Source: Pannonibacter phragmitetus DSM 14782
GTDB taxonomy: Bacteria; Pseudomonadota; Alphaproteobacteria; Rhizobiales; Stappiaceae
Length of the DNA: 64,000 bases
Direction of reading: 5' to 3'
NCBI RefSeq assembly: GCF_000382365.1
Contig: NZ_KB908218.1
Span: forward strand, 265,066 to 329,065
This document shows, one piece after another, positions 9,346 to 17,934 of the stretch; positions within the stretch are counted from its first letter, which is position 1, and every line of letters starts with the position of its first letter. The notes under the pieces were generated by a model. The model was not told the DNA's origin. It made no database searches and saw only the letters and a list, made by a program, of their open reading frames with translations. The translations under genes were made by a program, and so were the position numbers.

Positions 9346-9487
9346 GTCATGCCATGACTTGATCATGGCATCCATTCCCTAGCCTGTCCGCGCAGTGATG
9401 CGCTTTGATAAGGCCTTATATTATCTTTGTTATTTCCATTTTGGGGGCGTAACGGCGTGGATGCCATGATCAAGTCATGGCATGACG
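9346..9487. repeat. Perfect 30-bp inverted repeat (82-bp spacer), rhizobial REP-like
   Basis: The 30 bases at 9346-9375 are the exact reverse complement of 9458-9487. Each arm is itself nearly palindromic around ATGACTTGATCAT/GCCATG. The spacer is AT-rich. The block lies between the convergent ends of bioN and queF. The arms resemble the short palindromic repeats that are dispersed in Hyphomicrobiales genomes. It could act as a two-way terminator or be a mobile REP-type element. Confidence 0.85.
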
Positions 9488-9508
9488 GAGTGGAGGGGAA
9501 ACGCCCCG

Positions 9509-9976
9509 TCACCCCCGCCCGCGATAGGGCTGAACGCCCTGCTCGGGGATCCACACGCCCCCTGGTGCCGGGCCGGTCTGGTAGAACACGTCGATCGGGA
9601 TGCCGCCGCGCGGATACCAGTAGCCGCCGATGCGCAGCCATTGGGGTGAGAGGAAGTCCACCAGCCGCTTGCCGATCGACACGGTGCAGTCCTCGTGGAA
9701 GGCGCCATGGTTGCGGAAGGAGCCGAGGAAAAGCTTCAGGGACTTGCTCTCCACCAGCCAGTCACCGGGCACATAGTCGATGACGAGATGGGCGAAATCC
9801 GGCGCGCCGGTGATCGGGCAGAGCGAGGTGAACTCGGGTGCCACGAAACGCACCATGTAGCCGGTGCCCGCCTGCGGGTTGGGCACGCGCTCCAGCACGG
9901 CGTCTTCCGGGCTCTGTGGCAGGGCGGTGGAGGACCCGAGCTGGGTCAGGTTCTGATAGATGGTCTTGTCACTCAT
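9509..9976 (-). CDS. queF: NADPH-dependent 7-cyano-7-deazaguanine reductase QueF
   Basis: A 155-residue unimodular QueF that reduces the nitrile of preQ0 to the aminomethyl of preQ1. The covalent-thioimide cysteine and catalytic acid are Cys53 and Asp60 in [11 protein letters not shown]. The substrate-binding NHGAFHED motif follows. Length matches the short Bacillus-type enzyme (about 165). The ATG at 9976 is preferred over a GTG at 9982 because CGGAG lies 7 bases upstream of the ATG and too close to the GTG. The gene starts 2 bases after the queE stop and is the last gene of the queCDEF operon. Confidence 0.96.
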   Translation of the reverse strand: MSDKTIYQNLTQLGSSTALPQSPEDAVLERVPNPQAGTGYMVRFVAPEFTSLCPITGAPDFAHLVIDYVPGDWLVESKSLKLFLGSFRNHGAFHEDCTVSIGKRLVDFLSPQWLRIGGYWYPRGGIPIDVFYQTGPAPGGVWIPEQGVQPYRGRG

Positions 9977-9978
9977 GG

Positions 9979-10707
9979 TCACACTCCGCGAAGGTTGCCC
10001 CAGATGAGGGTATGAAGTTGCGGCAGGATGCTGGCCTCGAACCAGCGGTCATTGGCGGCCCGGTCGATCAGCCAGCGCATCCGCGCCATGATGCCGGGAA
10101 TGTCGATCACCGCATCCTCCTGATCCGCAGGCGGCGGTGTGTGGTTGCCGGGCTGCAGATAGACCGGCAGATGCGGATAGGCGCCTGCCACCTCTCTGGC
10201 AAAGCCGTAGTCCGGCTCGTCAAAGACGACGAATTTCAGCGCAATGGCCGTCCCCGGTCCGGCGGCAGCGATAGCATCCGCCAGCGCCTTGCGGTCAAAC
10301 GCCATGCTGCTGGACGGCGGCTTGGGGCTGAGGCTGAGGACGTCGAGTGCCGCAAACCAGTCCCGCGACAGGCTGCCTTGGGTTTCCAGCGCGAACCGGT
10401 AGCCCTCGCGCTTGCCCAGCTCAATCAGACGGCCCAGCGGCTGGATGGCCGGGTTGCCGCCCGAAACGGTGATCATCAGCGGCGCGCCGCCGGACAGGCG
10501 CCGCACTTCGTCCATCACGGCGTCCGCGCTCATCGGCGTCCAGGTTTCCCGGTAGGCGCTGTCCACTGCATGCAGCGTGTCGCACCAGGAGCAGCGGAAA
10601 TCGCAGCCGCCGGTGCGCACGAAGACGGTGGCCATGCCGATCAATGCGCCTTCGCCCTGAATGGTGGGGCCGAAGATCTCGCTGATGCGCAGGGTCTGGC
10701 CGCTCAT
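9979..10707 (-). CDS. queE: 7-carboxy-7-deazaguanine synthase QueE
   Basis: A 242-residue radical-SAM enzyme that converts 6-carboxytetrahydropterin to 7-carboxy-7-deazaguanine. The iron-sulfur ligands are Cys35-x3-Cys39-x2-Cys42 in [17 protein letters not shown], with GPTIQGEG upstream as in the whole family and a GGNPAI segment downstream. The long open frame upstream of this start overlaps queD out of frame and is discarded; the [10 protein letters not shown] start agrees with family N-termini. Its start overlaps the queD stop by 4 bases. Confidence 0.95.
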   Translation of the reverse strand: MSGQTLRISEIFGPTIQGEGALIGMATVFVRTGGCDFRCSWCDTLHAVDSAYRETWTPMSADAVMDEVRRLSGGAPLMITVSGGNPAIQPLGRLIELGKREGYRFALETQGSLSRDWFAALDVLSLSPKPPSSSMAFDRKALADAIAAAGPGTAIALKFVVFDEPDYGFAREVAGAYPHLPVYLQPGNHTPPPADQEDAVIDIPGIMARMRWLIDRAANDRWFEASILPQLHTLIWGNLRGV

Positions 10708-11090
10708 GCGGCGCACCCGCAGCCGCAGCTGCCTTTTGGACGGTACTCGGCCACGGTCTTGGGCGTCTCGCGCACGCGCACCGCGCTCACCTCCGGCCAG
10801 CGTGCCTTGCACCAGTCGTAGAAGAGCCGGGCCATACGCTCGGCGGTGACATTGTCGTTGCCCAGCACATCGTTGAGGTGGCGGTGGTCGAGAGTGTCAT
10901 CGAGCCAGGTCTTGAAGGGCCCAAGCTCCCGGTAGTCCCGCACGAAGCCGATGCTGTCCAGCGTCTCGGACATCAGCTCCACCTCGACCACATAGTTGTG
11001 CCCATGCAGCCGGGCGCAAGGGTGGTCATCGGGCAGGCCGAAGAGCTGGTGGGAGGCGGAGAAGTGAAACTCCTTGGCGATCCTAAACAC
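10704..11090 (-). CDS. queD: 6-carboxy-5,6,7,8-tetrahydropterin synthase QueD
   Basis: A 128-residue pterin-fold enzyme (PTPS/QueD) that turns 7,8-dihydroneopterin triphosphate into 6-carboxytetrahydropterin, the second step to preQ0. The zinc histidines are visible in FSASHQL (His14) and LHGHNY (His29, His31), and the catalytic Cys25 lies in [10 protein letters not shown]. The C-terminus has the [12 protein letters not shown] signature, followed by an unusual GSCGCGC tail. The start is GTG with GAGG 6 bases upstream, and it overlaps queC by 8 bases. Confidence 0.94.
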   Translation of the reverse strand: MFRIAKEFHFSASHQLFGLPDDHPCARLHGHNYVVEVELMSETLDSIGFVRDYRELGPFKTWLDDTLDHRHLNDVLGNDNVTAERMARLFYDWCKARWPEVSAVRVRETPKTVAEYRPKGSCGCGCAA

Positions 11091-11772
11091 CGCAGGCCTC
11101 CTTCCAGAAATCCGGGTCGGCATAGGTGGTGGGATCTTCCGCGCCCGCCAGATGGAAGGCCTCGCGCCGCTCCACGCAGGTGCCGCAGCGCCCGCAGTGG
11201 GTTTCCCCGCCCTTGTAGCAGGACCAGGAGCGGGTGTAGTCGACGCCAAGCCGCACGCCTTCGGCCGCAATGGCGGCCTTGTCCGTGTGGACATAGGGCG
11301 TGTAGAGCCGCACATCCGCGACACCCGCCAGCGCCTGGCGCTGCATGATCTCGAAGGCTTCGGTAAAGCCGGGGCGGCAGTCGGGATAGATGAAGTGATC
11401 CCCGCCATGCACGGCGGTTGCGACCGCCTCGGCTCCGCGCGCAGCCGCAATACCAAAGGCAATGGCCAGCATGATGGCATTGCGGTTCGGCACCACGGTG
11501 ATGCGCATGGTTTCTTCGGCATAGTGGCCATCGGGAACGGCCACGTCATCCGTCAGGGCCGAGCCGGAAAGCTGGCGGCCGATGCCGGAAATGTCGATGA
11601 CGATGTGCTCTACGCCCAGATCATCCGCACAGGTTCTGGCAAAATCCAGCTCCTTGAGGTGCCTCTGGCCGTAGTTGAAGGAAACGAGCCCGATCAGCTC
11701 GTGTTCTTGCGCAACCTTATGCGCAAGGGTGACGGAATCCATTCCGCCGGAACAGACGACAAGCGTTTTCAA
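11083..11772 (-). CDS. queC: 7-cyano-7-deazaguanine synthase QueC
   Basis: A 229-residue PP-loop ATPase that converts CDG to preQ0. The nucleotide loop is SGGMDS near the N-terminus, and a structural zinc is bound by Cys185, Cys193, Cys196 and Cys199 (CYKGGETHCGRCGTC). The start is taken as TTG at 11772, with AGGGA 7 bases upstream. This gives almost exactly the length of E. coli QueC (231), whereas the upstream in-frame ATG at 11880 would add 36 residues unlike the family. It is the first gene of queCDEF. Confidence 0.93.
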   Translation of the reverse strand: MKTLVVCSGGMDSVTLAHKVAQEHELIGLVSFNYGQRHLKELDFARTCADDLGVEHIVIDISGIGRQLSGSALTDDVAVPDGHYAEETMRITVVPNRNAIMLAIAFGIAAARGAEAVATAVHGGDHFIYPDCRPGFTEAFEIMQRQALAGVADVRLYTPYVHTDKAAIAAEGVRLGVDYTRSWSCYKGGETHCGRCGTCVERREAFHLAGAEDPTTYADPDFWKEACGV

Positions 11773-11839
11773 AGATGTGTCCCTTGTTTTCGCTGGAACC
11801 GGGTAGGCTGCGACCGGTTGACTGCCCCGGAAGGCAGAC

Positions 11840-11887
11840 GGGCGCCCTTTTAGCAGCAGTTCTGCAAAAGGGAAGGGCAAAGCGCCC
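11840..11887 (-). promoter_or_regulatory. Structured leader upstream of queC
   Basis: In the 5' leader of queC, CCCTTTT (11845-11851) pairs with AAAAGGG (11866-11872) around an inner GCAG/CTGC stem, and GGGCGC (11840-11845) can pair with GCGCCC (11882-11887). The first two pairings share base 11845, so they may be alternatives or stack. The position, about 70 bases before queC, suits an RNA regulator. The sequence does not match the preQ1-I aptamer as I know it, so no riboswitch class is claimed. Confidence 0.4.
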
Positions 11888-12029
11888 GGATTTTGCCGTT
11901 TACCTTGCGTAAAGAATCGTTAACTCTTTGTTGAGATGATTCGGCCATGCCCCGCTGAAAAGGGGCAGAGACGGAGGGCCAGAAGGCCCGGCAGGCCGCC
12001 ACAGGCAGCAGAAAGGCCAGGAGGGCCCC

Positions 12030-12461
12030 ATGTCATCAGGATTGGAACGGGTGTTACCGCCATCCGGGATCGTTCATGCCACCGAGCATAGCGATCAGCG
12101 CCGCCGCGAGCGGGAACACGAGCAGCACAACGACCAGCAGCAGTCTGGCGAGGGCTTTGAAGGGGCTCTGACAGGCGAAGGCCATGCGCTTGCTGCCAGT
12201 GCCGGACCGCAGGCCGAGGAACCGGCCGTTCTGGTCGAGACAAATCAGGAAGTCAGCCATACGCTGGATGGCATCGCGGCCTACAGGGCCGCCGCCGAAC
12301 GGGCCTTGCACCAGCCGGCCGGGCCGCACAGCGCCCTTCCGGCCAGCCGCTCCCTGCCGCTGCGCGCCACCCGCGACCATCAGCCCCCCGCCGTCGTCCG
12401 CCATGCCTACGAGGACCACGGCGGCCAGATCGAGCATCACGCCGTCAACGTCGCGACGTGA
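12030..12461 (+). CDS. Hypothetical protein, 143 residues, Glu/His/Gln-rich
   Basis: I do not recognise this protein. It is hydrophilic, with no signal peptide or membrane segment. The N-terminal part is charged (DQRRREREHEQHNDQQQ), the middle has a likely helix (SHTLDGIAAYRAAAERAL), and the C-terminal part is rich in Arg, Pro and His. Two points favour this frame over the competing opposite-strand frame at 12054-12707. An AGGAGG lies 5 bases before the ATG, and third codon positions here are overwhelmingly G or C, as in neighbouring genes. It stands alone, divergent from queCDEF and convergent with ftsY. Confidence 0.65.
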   Translation: MSSGLERVLPPSGIVHATEHSDQRRREREHEQHNDQQQSGEGFEGALTGEGHALAASAGPQAEEPAVLVETNQEVSHTLDGIAAYRAAAERALHQPAGPHSALPASRSLPLRATRDHQPPAVVRHAYEDHGGQIEHHAVNVAT

Positions 12462-12604
12462 GGGTTCAAGCATCAACTGCCAGCAGAAGCCTGCTATAAT
12501 GCATTTGGCTTCTGGCAGGACGTTCGCGGTCCTCTGCCTCCCTGAAGGGGCAGTGTTTGCATCAGACGCAAGGCGGAGGAACGCACTCTCCTTTTGCCGC
12601 AGCG

Positions 12605-12755
12605 CCCCTCTCCCCCCTTGAGGGGGAGATGTCTGCGTCAGCAGACAGAGGGGGTTAGCAGCGCCTAAATACGGCAGGATCTTTCTCACAAGCGGACAGT
12701 CCATCACCCCCCTCTGCCCCCTGCCGGGGGCATCTCCCCCTCAAGGGGGGAGAGG
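12605..12755. repeat. Pair of inverted rhizobial palindromic repeats
   Basis: Two copies of a sequence built around CTCCCCCTCAAGGGGGGAGAG face each other: 12605-12655 in one orientation and 12707-12755 in the other, about 50 bases apart. Each contains a short perfect palindrome and an adjoining CCCCCTCTG segment. The family is common between genes in Hyphomicrobiales genomes. The stretch 12462-12836 holds nothing else I can support. Confidence 0.85.
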
Positions 12756-12836
12756 AGTTGGTGCCCGGCTGGCAGTCCGAGTAGACACTTCCCTCTGACG
12801 GGCAGAGGCCGTGCCGAAGCGGTCAAACTTCGGTCC

Positions 12837-14084
12837 TTACCGCGCCAGACCGGCAATCGCCTCGGCAAAGTCTTCGGCGGAGAAGGGTTCCAGATCGTCG
12901 ATGCCTTCGCCGACGCCGATGAAATGCACTGGCAGCTTGTGCCTTGCGGCAATGGCCACGAGGATGCCACCGCGGGCGGTACCGTCCAGCTTGGTCATCA
13001 CAAGGCCGGTGACGCCGGCCACCTTGCCGAAGATTTCCACCTGGTTCATGGCGTTCTGGCCCGTGGTGGCGTCCAGCGTCAGGATCACGTCATGCGGGGC
13101 ATCGGGGGTCTGCTTGCGGATGACGCGGACCACCTTTTCCAGTTCCGCCATCAGCTCGGCCTTGTTCTGCAGCCGGCCGGCGGTGTCGATCAGGAGCACG
13201 TCCACGCCTTTGTCCTTCGCCGCCTGCAGGGCATCGAAGGCCAGACCGGCTGCATCCGCGCCTGCCTCACCTGCAATCACTTCGGCGCCGGTGCGCTGGC
13301 CCCAGATCTTCAGCTGTTCGACGGCGGCAGCGCGGAACGTGTCGCCTGCCGCCAGCATCACCGTCTTGCCTTCGGCGGTGAGTTTGGCTGCCAGCTTGCC
13401 GATGGTCGTGGTCTTGCCGGTGCCGTTGACACCCACCATCAGCACCACATGCGGGCGGTGGCCCCGGTCAAGGTCCAGCGGGCGGGCGGCAGGCTCCAGC
13501 ACCTTGCGCACCTCTTCGGCCAGAACCTTGCGGACTTCCTCCGGCGAGATCTCCTTGTCGAACCGCCCTTCCGACAGGCGCTCCGTGATGGCGCCTGCCG
13601 TCTCGAGGCCAAGATCTGCCTGGAGAAGAATGTCCTCCAGATCCTCCAGCATCCCCGCATCCAGCTTGCGCTTGGTGAAGATTGCCGAGATGCCTTCGGT
13701 CAGCGCCGAAGACGAGCGGGCAAGGCCCTTGCGCAGGCGCTGGAACCATGACAGCTTTTCCTGCGGTTCAGTGATGGCAACCGGCGCAGGAACGGGGATG
13801 GAAGCGGAGGGTGCTGCCTCTTCCGCCGGCTTATCCTCAAGCTCATCCACCGGTTCGGGTTCTGCTTCGATGGCCGTTTCCGGCTGTTCTTCAGGACTAG
13901 CCGCCTCAACGGTCACTTCGGCAGCGGCTTCCGGCTCAGCCTCAGCCTCAGCCTCTGGGGCCGGAGATGCGGCCTCTTCGCCGGTCAGGATTTCCGTTTC
14001 CGGCTTCAGCTCTCCGGCAGCCGTGCCGGCGCTGTCCTTGCCGCCGAACAAACGGCCCAGAAAGCCGCGCTTCTTCTCGCTCAT
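12837..14084 (-). CDS. ftsY: Signal recognition particle receptor FtsY
   Basis: A 415-residue SRP receptor GTPase that docks ribosome-SRP complexes at the inner membrane for cotranslational insertion. The N-terminal A domain (about 1-105) is extremely acidic with [11 protein letters not shown] repeats. The N domain follows (about 110-200). The G domain contains GVNGTGKT (218-225), DTFRAAA, DTAGR and [10 protein letters not shown]. The repeat-coded EAEAEAE run corresponds to tandem CCTCAG triplet-pairs near 13940 and may vary in length between strains. The gene is followed upstream by mtaB and dapF on the same strand, an arrangement often seen in Hyphomicrobiales. Confidence 0.97.
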   Translation of the reverse strand: MSEKKRGFLGRLFGGKDSAGTAAGELKPETEILTGEEAASPAPEAEAEAEPEAAAEVTVEAASPEEQPETAIEAEPEPVDELEDKPAEEAAPSASIPVPAPVAITEPQEKLSWFQRLRKGLARSSSALTEGISAIFTKRKLDAGMLEDLEDILLQADLGLETAGAITERLSEGRFDKEISPEEVRKVLAEEVRKVLEPAARPLDLDRGHRPHVVLMVGVNGTGKTTTIGKLAAKLTAEGKTVMLAAGDTFRAAAVEQLKIWGQRTGAEVIAGEAGADAAGLAFDALQAAKDKGVDVLLIDTAGRLQNKAELMAELEKVVRVIRKQTPDAPHDVILTLDATTGQNAMNQVEIFGKVAGVTGLVMTKLDGTARGGILVAIAARHKLPVHFIGVGEGIDDLEPFSAEDFAEAIAGLAR

Positions 14085-14117
14085 GAACCTGTCCTGCCGC
14101 TGAAGTCTGTCCCGCCC

Positions 14118-15386
14118 TCAGGCGGCCTGTGAAAGAAGCGCGCCGAGAAGATGGCGCCCGGTGTGGCCGGTGATGCGGGTTTCGATGATCTGCCCGGCCT
14201 CGCCGCCATCCACCTCCACCTGTGTGAACTGCTCGGTCCGGCCCAGCCCCTCGCGCTCCAGCAGAATGGGGCGCAGCAGTCCGACTTCGGCACTCAGATG
14301 AGCTGCGAGCGCCGCCTCACCCTTGATGCGCAGCCGTGCGGCACGCTCCTTGATCAGGCCCTTGGCCAGCTGCGGCATGCGCGCGGCCGGGGTGCCCGGA
14401 CGGGGCGAGAAGGGGAAGACATGCAGATGCGTCAGCCCGCATTCATCGACGATCGCCAGCGTGTTGGCGAACATCTCTTCCGTCTCGGTCGGGAAGCCGG
14501 CGATGATGTCGGCGCCGAAGACCACATCCGGGCGCAGGCGCCGCACCTCGTCACAGAAGCGGATGGTGTCGGCCCTCAGGTGCCGCCGCTTCATGCGCTT
14601 CAGGATCATATCGTCGCCGGCCTGCAGCGACAGGTGGAAATGCGGCATCAGCCGCTCGTCTTCGGCAATGACGCGCATCAGCTCGTCATCGGCCTCGATG
14701 GAATCAATGGATGACAGCCGCAGCCGCTTCAGCTCCGGCACCAGCTTCAGGATCTTGGCCACCAGCGTGCCAAGGCGCGGCGTGCCGGGAAGGTCCGAGC
14801 CATAGGACGTGATGTCCACCCCGGTGATGACGATTTCGCGGTAGCCGTTTTCCACGAGGCGGCGCACCTGATCGACGACGACGCCCATGGGCACCGAGCG
14901 CGAATTGCCCCGGCCATAGGGGATGATGCAGAAGGTGCAGCGGTGGTCGCAGCCGTTCTGCACCTGCACGAAGGCGCGGGCGCGGCCTTCCAGCCCGTCG
15001 ATCAGGTGACCGGCGGTCTCGCGCACGCTCATGATGTCGTTGACGCGCACTTTCTCGCTGGCATCAAGGCCGAACTGGGCGATGCGGCCATAGGAGGCGC
15101 GCTCCAGCTTTTCCGAATTGCCGAGCACCAGATCCACTTCCTCCATTTCGGAGAACTTGGCCGTTTCGGTCTGGGCGGCGCAGCCGGTGACGATGATCTT
15201 GGCTTCCGGATTGTCGCGGCGGGCCTTGCGCACGGCCTGACGCGCCTGACGCACCGCTTCGGAGGTGACCGCGCAGGTGTTGATCAGGATGGCGTCCTTG
15301 AGGCCCGCAGCTTCCGCCTCGCGCTTCATCACTTCCGATTCGTAGGAATTCAGCCGGCAGCCGAAGGTGACGACATCAATGCTCAC
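14118..15386 (-). CDS. mtaB: tRNA t6A37 methylthiotransferase MtaB
   Basis: A 422-residue methylthiotransferase that converts t6A to ms2t6A at position 37 of ANN-decoding tRNAs. It has the two-cluster layout. The N-terminal UPF0004 cysteines are Cys10, Cys38 and Cys69 (FGCRLN, NTCAVT, TGCAAQ), the radical-SAM cysteines are Cys146-x3-Cys150-x2-Cys153 (CDHRCTFC), and a C-terminal TRAM-like beta region follows. The FGCRLNSYES start separates MtaB from MiaB and RimO. The start overlaps the dapF stop by 4 bases, so the two are translationally coupled, and ftsY follows 33 bases later. Confidence 0.95.
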   Translation of the reverse strand: MSIDVVTFGCRLNSYESEVMKREAEAAGLKDAILINTCAVTSEAVRQARQAVRKARRDNPEAKIIVTGCAAQTETAKFSEMEEVDLVLGNSEKLERASYGRIAQFGLDASEKVRVNDIMSVRETAGHLIDGLEGRARAFVQVQNGCDHRCTFCIIPYGRGNSRSVPMGVVVDQVRRLVENGYREIVITGVDITSYGSDLPGTPRLGTLVAKILKLVPELKRLRLSSIDSIEADDELMRVIAEDERLMPHFHLSLQAGDDMILKRMKRRHLRADTIRFCDEVRRLRPDVVFGADIIAGFPTETEEMFANTLAIVDECGLTHLHVFPFSPRPGTPAARMPQLAKGLIKERAARLRIKGEAALAAHLSAEVGLLRPILLEREGLGRTEQFTQVEVDGGEAGQIIETRITGHTGRHLLGALLSQAA

Positions 15387-16303
15387 AGGGCGGTCTCCAT
15401 GGCGGGGGCAGCGGCATCCAGCTCTGCGTCCCCCGGTCCGGTGCGGGTAAAGGTCATGGTCTCGAAGTCCACTTCACCCTCGTATTCAACTTCTGTCATG
15501 CCGGTCATCAGCACGTGATTGTCGCTATCGCGCCAGCTGATCGTCAGCGGCCCCCCGGGCAGATGCACGGTGGAAGTGCGGTCCGCGCGGTTGTCACGGG
15601 CAGCCGCCACGGCCACGGCACAGGCGCCGGTGCCGCAGGCGCGGGTGAGGCCTGCGCCACGCTCCCACACCCGCACCCGGATTTCCTTTCGGGACATCAC
15701 CTGTGCCAGCGAAATGTTGGCCCCTTCCGGGAACAGCGGATGATGCTCCAGCAGCGGGCCGATGCGGCCAAGGTCATAGGCGTCCAGATCGGACACCCAG
15801 AAGACCGCATGCGGATTGCCCATGCTGACCACGGCAGGCGTGTGCAGGATGGGGTCATCGATGGGACCGATCTGCAGCTCCACCGCCCGGGTGTCGGCAA
15901 ATTCCTCGGCGAGCGGGATTTCGGTCCAGTTGAAGCGCGGCTCGCCCATGTCGACGGTGACCGAACGTGCGCTTTCATCTGCCTTGCGGGCCAGCAGCAA
16001 CCCGGCGCGGGTTTCGATGGTTACCGCATCAACGCCCTGTTCCTCCAGGAGCAGGCGGCCAATGCAGCGGGTCGCGTTGCCGCAGGCAGAGACTTCCGAT
16101 CCGTCGCAATTGTGAATGCGCATGAAGGCATCTGCGCCGGAAGGCGAGCGCTCGACGGTGATCATCTGGTCAAAGCCGATGCCGGAGGCGCGGTCTCCCA
16201 GCGCGGCAATCACCTCCGGGCTCAGCCGCAGCGGTGCCTCGCGGGCATCCCAGACAACGAAATCGTTGCCAAGGCCATTCATCTTCAAAAACGGTCTGCG
16301 CAT
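15383..16303 (-). CDS. dapF: Diaminopimelate epimerase DapF
   Basis: A 306-residue PLP-independent epimerase converting LL-DAP to meso-DAP for lysine and peptidoglycan. The catalytic pair is Cys74 (SACGNATRC) and Cys223 (RACGTGACA). The N-terminus reads FLKMNGLGNDFVVWD as in the family. About 20 residues longer than typical DapF, owing to a tail after the last beta strand (ELDAAAPAMETAL). It heads the dapF-mtaB-ftsY unit. Confidence 0.97.
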   Translation of the reverse strand: MRRPFLKMNGLGNDFVVWDAREAPLRLSPEVIAALGDRASGIGFDQMITVERSPSGADAFMRIHNCDGSEVSACGNATRCIGRLLLEEQGVDAVTIETRAGLLLARKADESARSVTVDMGEPRFNWTEIPLAEEFADTRAVELQIGPIDDPILHTPAVVSMGNPHAVFWVSDLDAYDLGRIGPLLEHHPLFPEGANISLAQVMSRKEIRVRVWERGAGLTRACGTGACAVAVAAARDNRADRTSTVHLPGGPLTISWRDSDNHVLMTGMTEVEYEGEVDFETMTFTRTGPGDAELDAAAPAMETAL

Positions 16304-16426
16304 CGGCGCTGTGCCTGTCAGGTTCTGCAGGCCGGGCTGCAGAAGGTTTGTGCCGGGAGGTTCAGGGTCAGCGGACCCCGTTTCCCCCTATATGGCGGAA
16401 ATGGCGGCGGATTGCCAGAGTTTCGA

Positions 16427-16480
16427 CCTGTAGCTTCGGCCTGTAGCTTCGGCCTGTAGCTTTGGCCTGTAGCTTCGGCC
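16427..16480. repeat. Four tandem copies of a 13-bp unit
   Basis: The unit CCTGTAGCTTCGG is repeated four times from 16427 to 16478, with one T-for-C difference in the third copy and a trailing CC. It lies between the end of the L,D-transpeptidase-like gene and the start of dapF, upstream of dapF. It could differ in copy number between strains; no function is evident. Confidence 0.92.
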
Positions 16481-16488
16481 AGCAGGGC

Positions 16489-17031
16489 TTAACGGCGGAT
16501 GTTCATTACCGCGCCGGGGCGCAGGGTCTTCAGCAGGCGGCGCATATGGGCTTCCGACACGGCCACACAGCCCTCGGTCGGCGTGTAGCCGGGCCGGGCG
16601 AGGTGGAAGAATATGGCGCTGCCCTTGCCCTTGATGGCAGGCCTCAGATTGTAATCCAGCACCACGACGATGTCATAGACCCCGTCCTGCCGCCACATCT
16701 TCTCGTGGCTGGCGGCAAAGGGCAGGCGGACGGGGGCATTGTAGCGCGGGTGGCGCGGTTCGTCGCACCAGCCATCGTCCGGGCTCAGCGCCGTGACGGG
16801 CAGGGCCGTTTCCGGCCGCCGTCCCCGGTCGGGCCGGTAGAACACGTCCAGCACGGCAAAGCGGCCAACGGGCGTTGCGCCGTCGCCTTCGCGCTTGCGC
16901 AGGGTCAGCCCGCCCTTGCCGAGAGCGCAGGGCACGGTCACGCTTCCCAGCGTCAGGGTGCCGCGTGAGGGATGGCCCGGCAGGGGACGCACGATGAGGC
17001 TCTTCTCCGCAGAGGCGGCAGGATAGGTCAT
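16489..17031 (-). CDS. L,D-transpeptidase catalytic-domain (YkuD) protein
   Basis: A 180-residue protein matching the YkuD-type L,D-transpeptidase fold of short alphaproteobacterial members. The catalytic region reads IFFHLARPGYTPTEGCVAVS, with the histidine and nucleophilic cysteine in the expected order, although the usual HGC is replaced by EGC. These enzymes cross-link peptidoglycan or attach proteins to it. No signal peptide is visible, which is odd for a periplasmic enzyme but common in annotated members of this subgroup. The ATG at 17031 follows an AAAGAGA; a second ATG at 17055 has no clear ribosome site. Confidence 0.75.
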   Translation of the reverse strand: MTYPAASAEKSLIVRPLPGHPSRGTLTLGSVTVPCALGKGGLTLRKREGDGATPVGRFAVLDVFYRPDRGRRPETALPVTALSPDDGWCDEPRHPRYNAPVRLPFAASHEKMWRQDGVYDIVVVLDYNLRPAIKGKGSAIFFHLARPGYTPTEGCVAVSEAHMRRLLKTLRPGAVMNIRR

Positions 17032-17225
17032 GGTCTCTTTTTGCTCGCATTGCATCGGGTTGATCCATCGTCATCAATCGGATGTAAAGTGGATGTGAAG
17101 CAGAATTGACGGATGAAGCTAAAAACCACCGTGATTTTTTCCCGCCTTTACGCCATTGCATGAAAGGCACTGAATCTACCGCAGCCAATCTGGTCAGAAG
17201 TGCCGAAAGGGAACGAGGACTGCAG

Positions 17226-17909
17226 ATGAACGCACGCACCATTCTCATCGTGGATGACGACAATGACCTGCGCGAGGCGCTGGTCGAGCAGTTCTCGCTC
17301 TATGACGAATTTACCACCCAGCAGGCCTCTAGCGCTTCCGAGGGCATTGCAGCCGCCAAAGCCGGACATGTTGATCTTCTGCTGATGGATGTCGGCTTGC
17401 CGGATCTGGACGGGCGCGAGGGGGTGAAGCTTCTGCGCAAGGCCGGGTTCAAGGCGCCAGTGATCATGCTCACCGGGCATGACACGGACAGCGACACGAT
17501 CCTGGGCCTTGAGGCTGGGGCCAACGACTATGTGCCCAAGCCCTTCAAGTTCGCCGTGCTTCTGGCCCGGGTGCGCGCCCATCTGCGCCAGCACGAGCAG
17601 AGCGAGGACGCGACCTTCACCATCGGCCGCTATTCCTTCCGCCCCGCTGCCAAGCTGATGGTGGATGACCGCGGCAGCAAGGTGCGGCTGACGGAAAAGG
17701 AAACCTCGATCCTGAAATTCCTCTACCGCGCGGGCGAGCGGGCGGTGACCCGCGACGTGCTGCTGCATGAGGTCTGGGGCTATAATTCCGGCGTCACCAC
17801 CCACACGCTGGAGACCCACATCTACCGTCTGCGGCAGAAAATCGAGCGTGACCCCTCCAATGCCGAGCTTCTGGTGACGGAAGCCGGTGGATATAAGCTT
17901 GTGCCCTGA
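17226..17909 (+). CDS. OmpR/PhoB-family response regulator
   Basis: A 227-residue two-component regulator. The receiver domain (1-115) has the acidic pocket DDD at 10-12, phospho-acceptor Asp55 in LLMDVGLPD, and conserved Lys105 in PKPFK. The winged-helix DNA-binding domain (about 135-225) shows LTEKETSILKFL and HIYRLRQKIE. The ATG is chosen for a GAGGA 6 bases upstream. No cognate histidine kinase is adjacent; the only kinase in the window is at 35581. The cNMP-domain gene follows 25 bases later on the same strand and is probably cotranscribed. Confidence 0.92.
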   Translation: MNARTILIVDDDNDLREALVEQFSLYDEFTTQQASSASEGIAAAKAGHVDLLLMDVGLPDLDGREGVKLLRKAGFKAPVIMLTGHDTDSDTILGLEAGANDYVPKPFKFAVLLARVRAHLRQHEQSEDATFTIGRYSFRPAAKLMVDDRGSKVRLTEKETSILKFLYRAGERAVTRDVLLHEVWGYNSGVTTHTLETHIYRLRQKIERDPSNAELLVTEAGGYKLVP

Positions 17910-17934
17910 GCCATTTGCGGCATAACACTGAGGC

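Noticed and set aside
9363..9783. Short frames on both strands around the 30-bp inverted repeat
   Set aside because: They arise from the repeat and from antisense of queF, with no ribosome sites or family similarity.
11773..11950. preQ1 riboswitch upstream of queC
   Set aside because: The position is attractive and a hairpin is present, but I cannot match the conserved preQ1 aptamer nucleotides, so it is reported only as an unclassified structured leader.
12054..12707. 217-codon minus-strand frame with a hydrophobic C-terminus
   Set aside because: Its third codon positions correspond to first positions of the plus-strand frame and are less GC-biased. It runs into a palindromic repeat at its start, and the plus-strand frame has a much better ribosome site.
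13920..13970. CCTCAG-type repeat in ftsY as a separate regulatory repeat
   Set aside because: It encodes the EAEAEAE run of the acidic domain, so it is a coding repeat and not an independent element.
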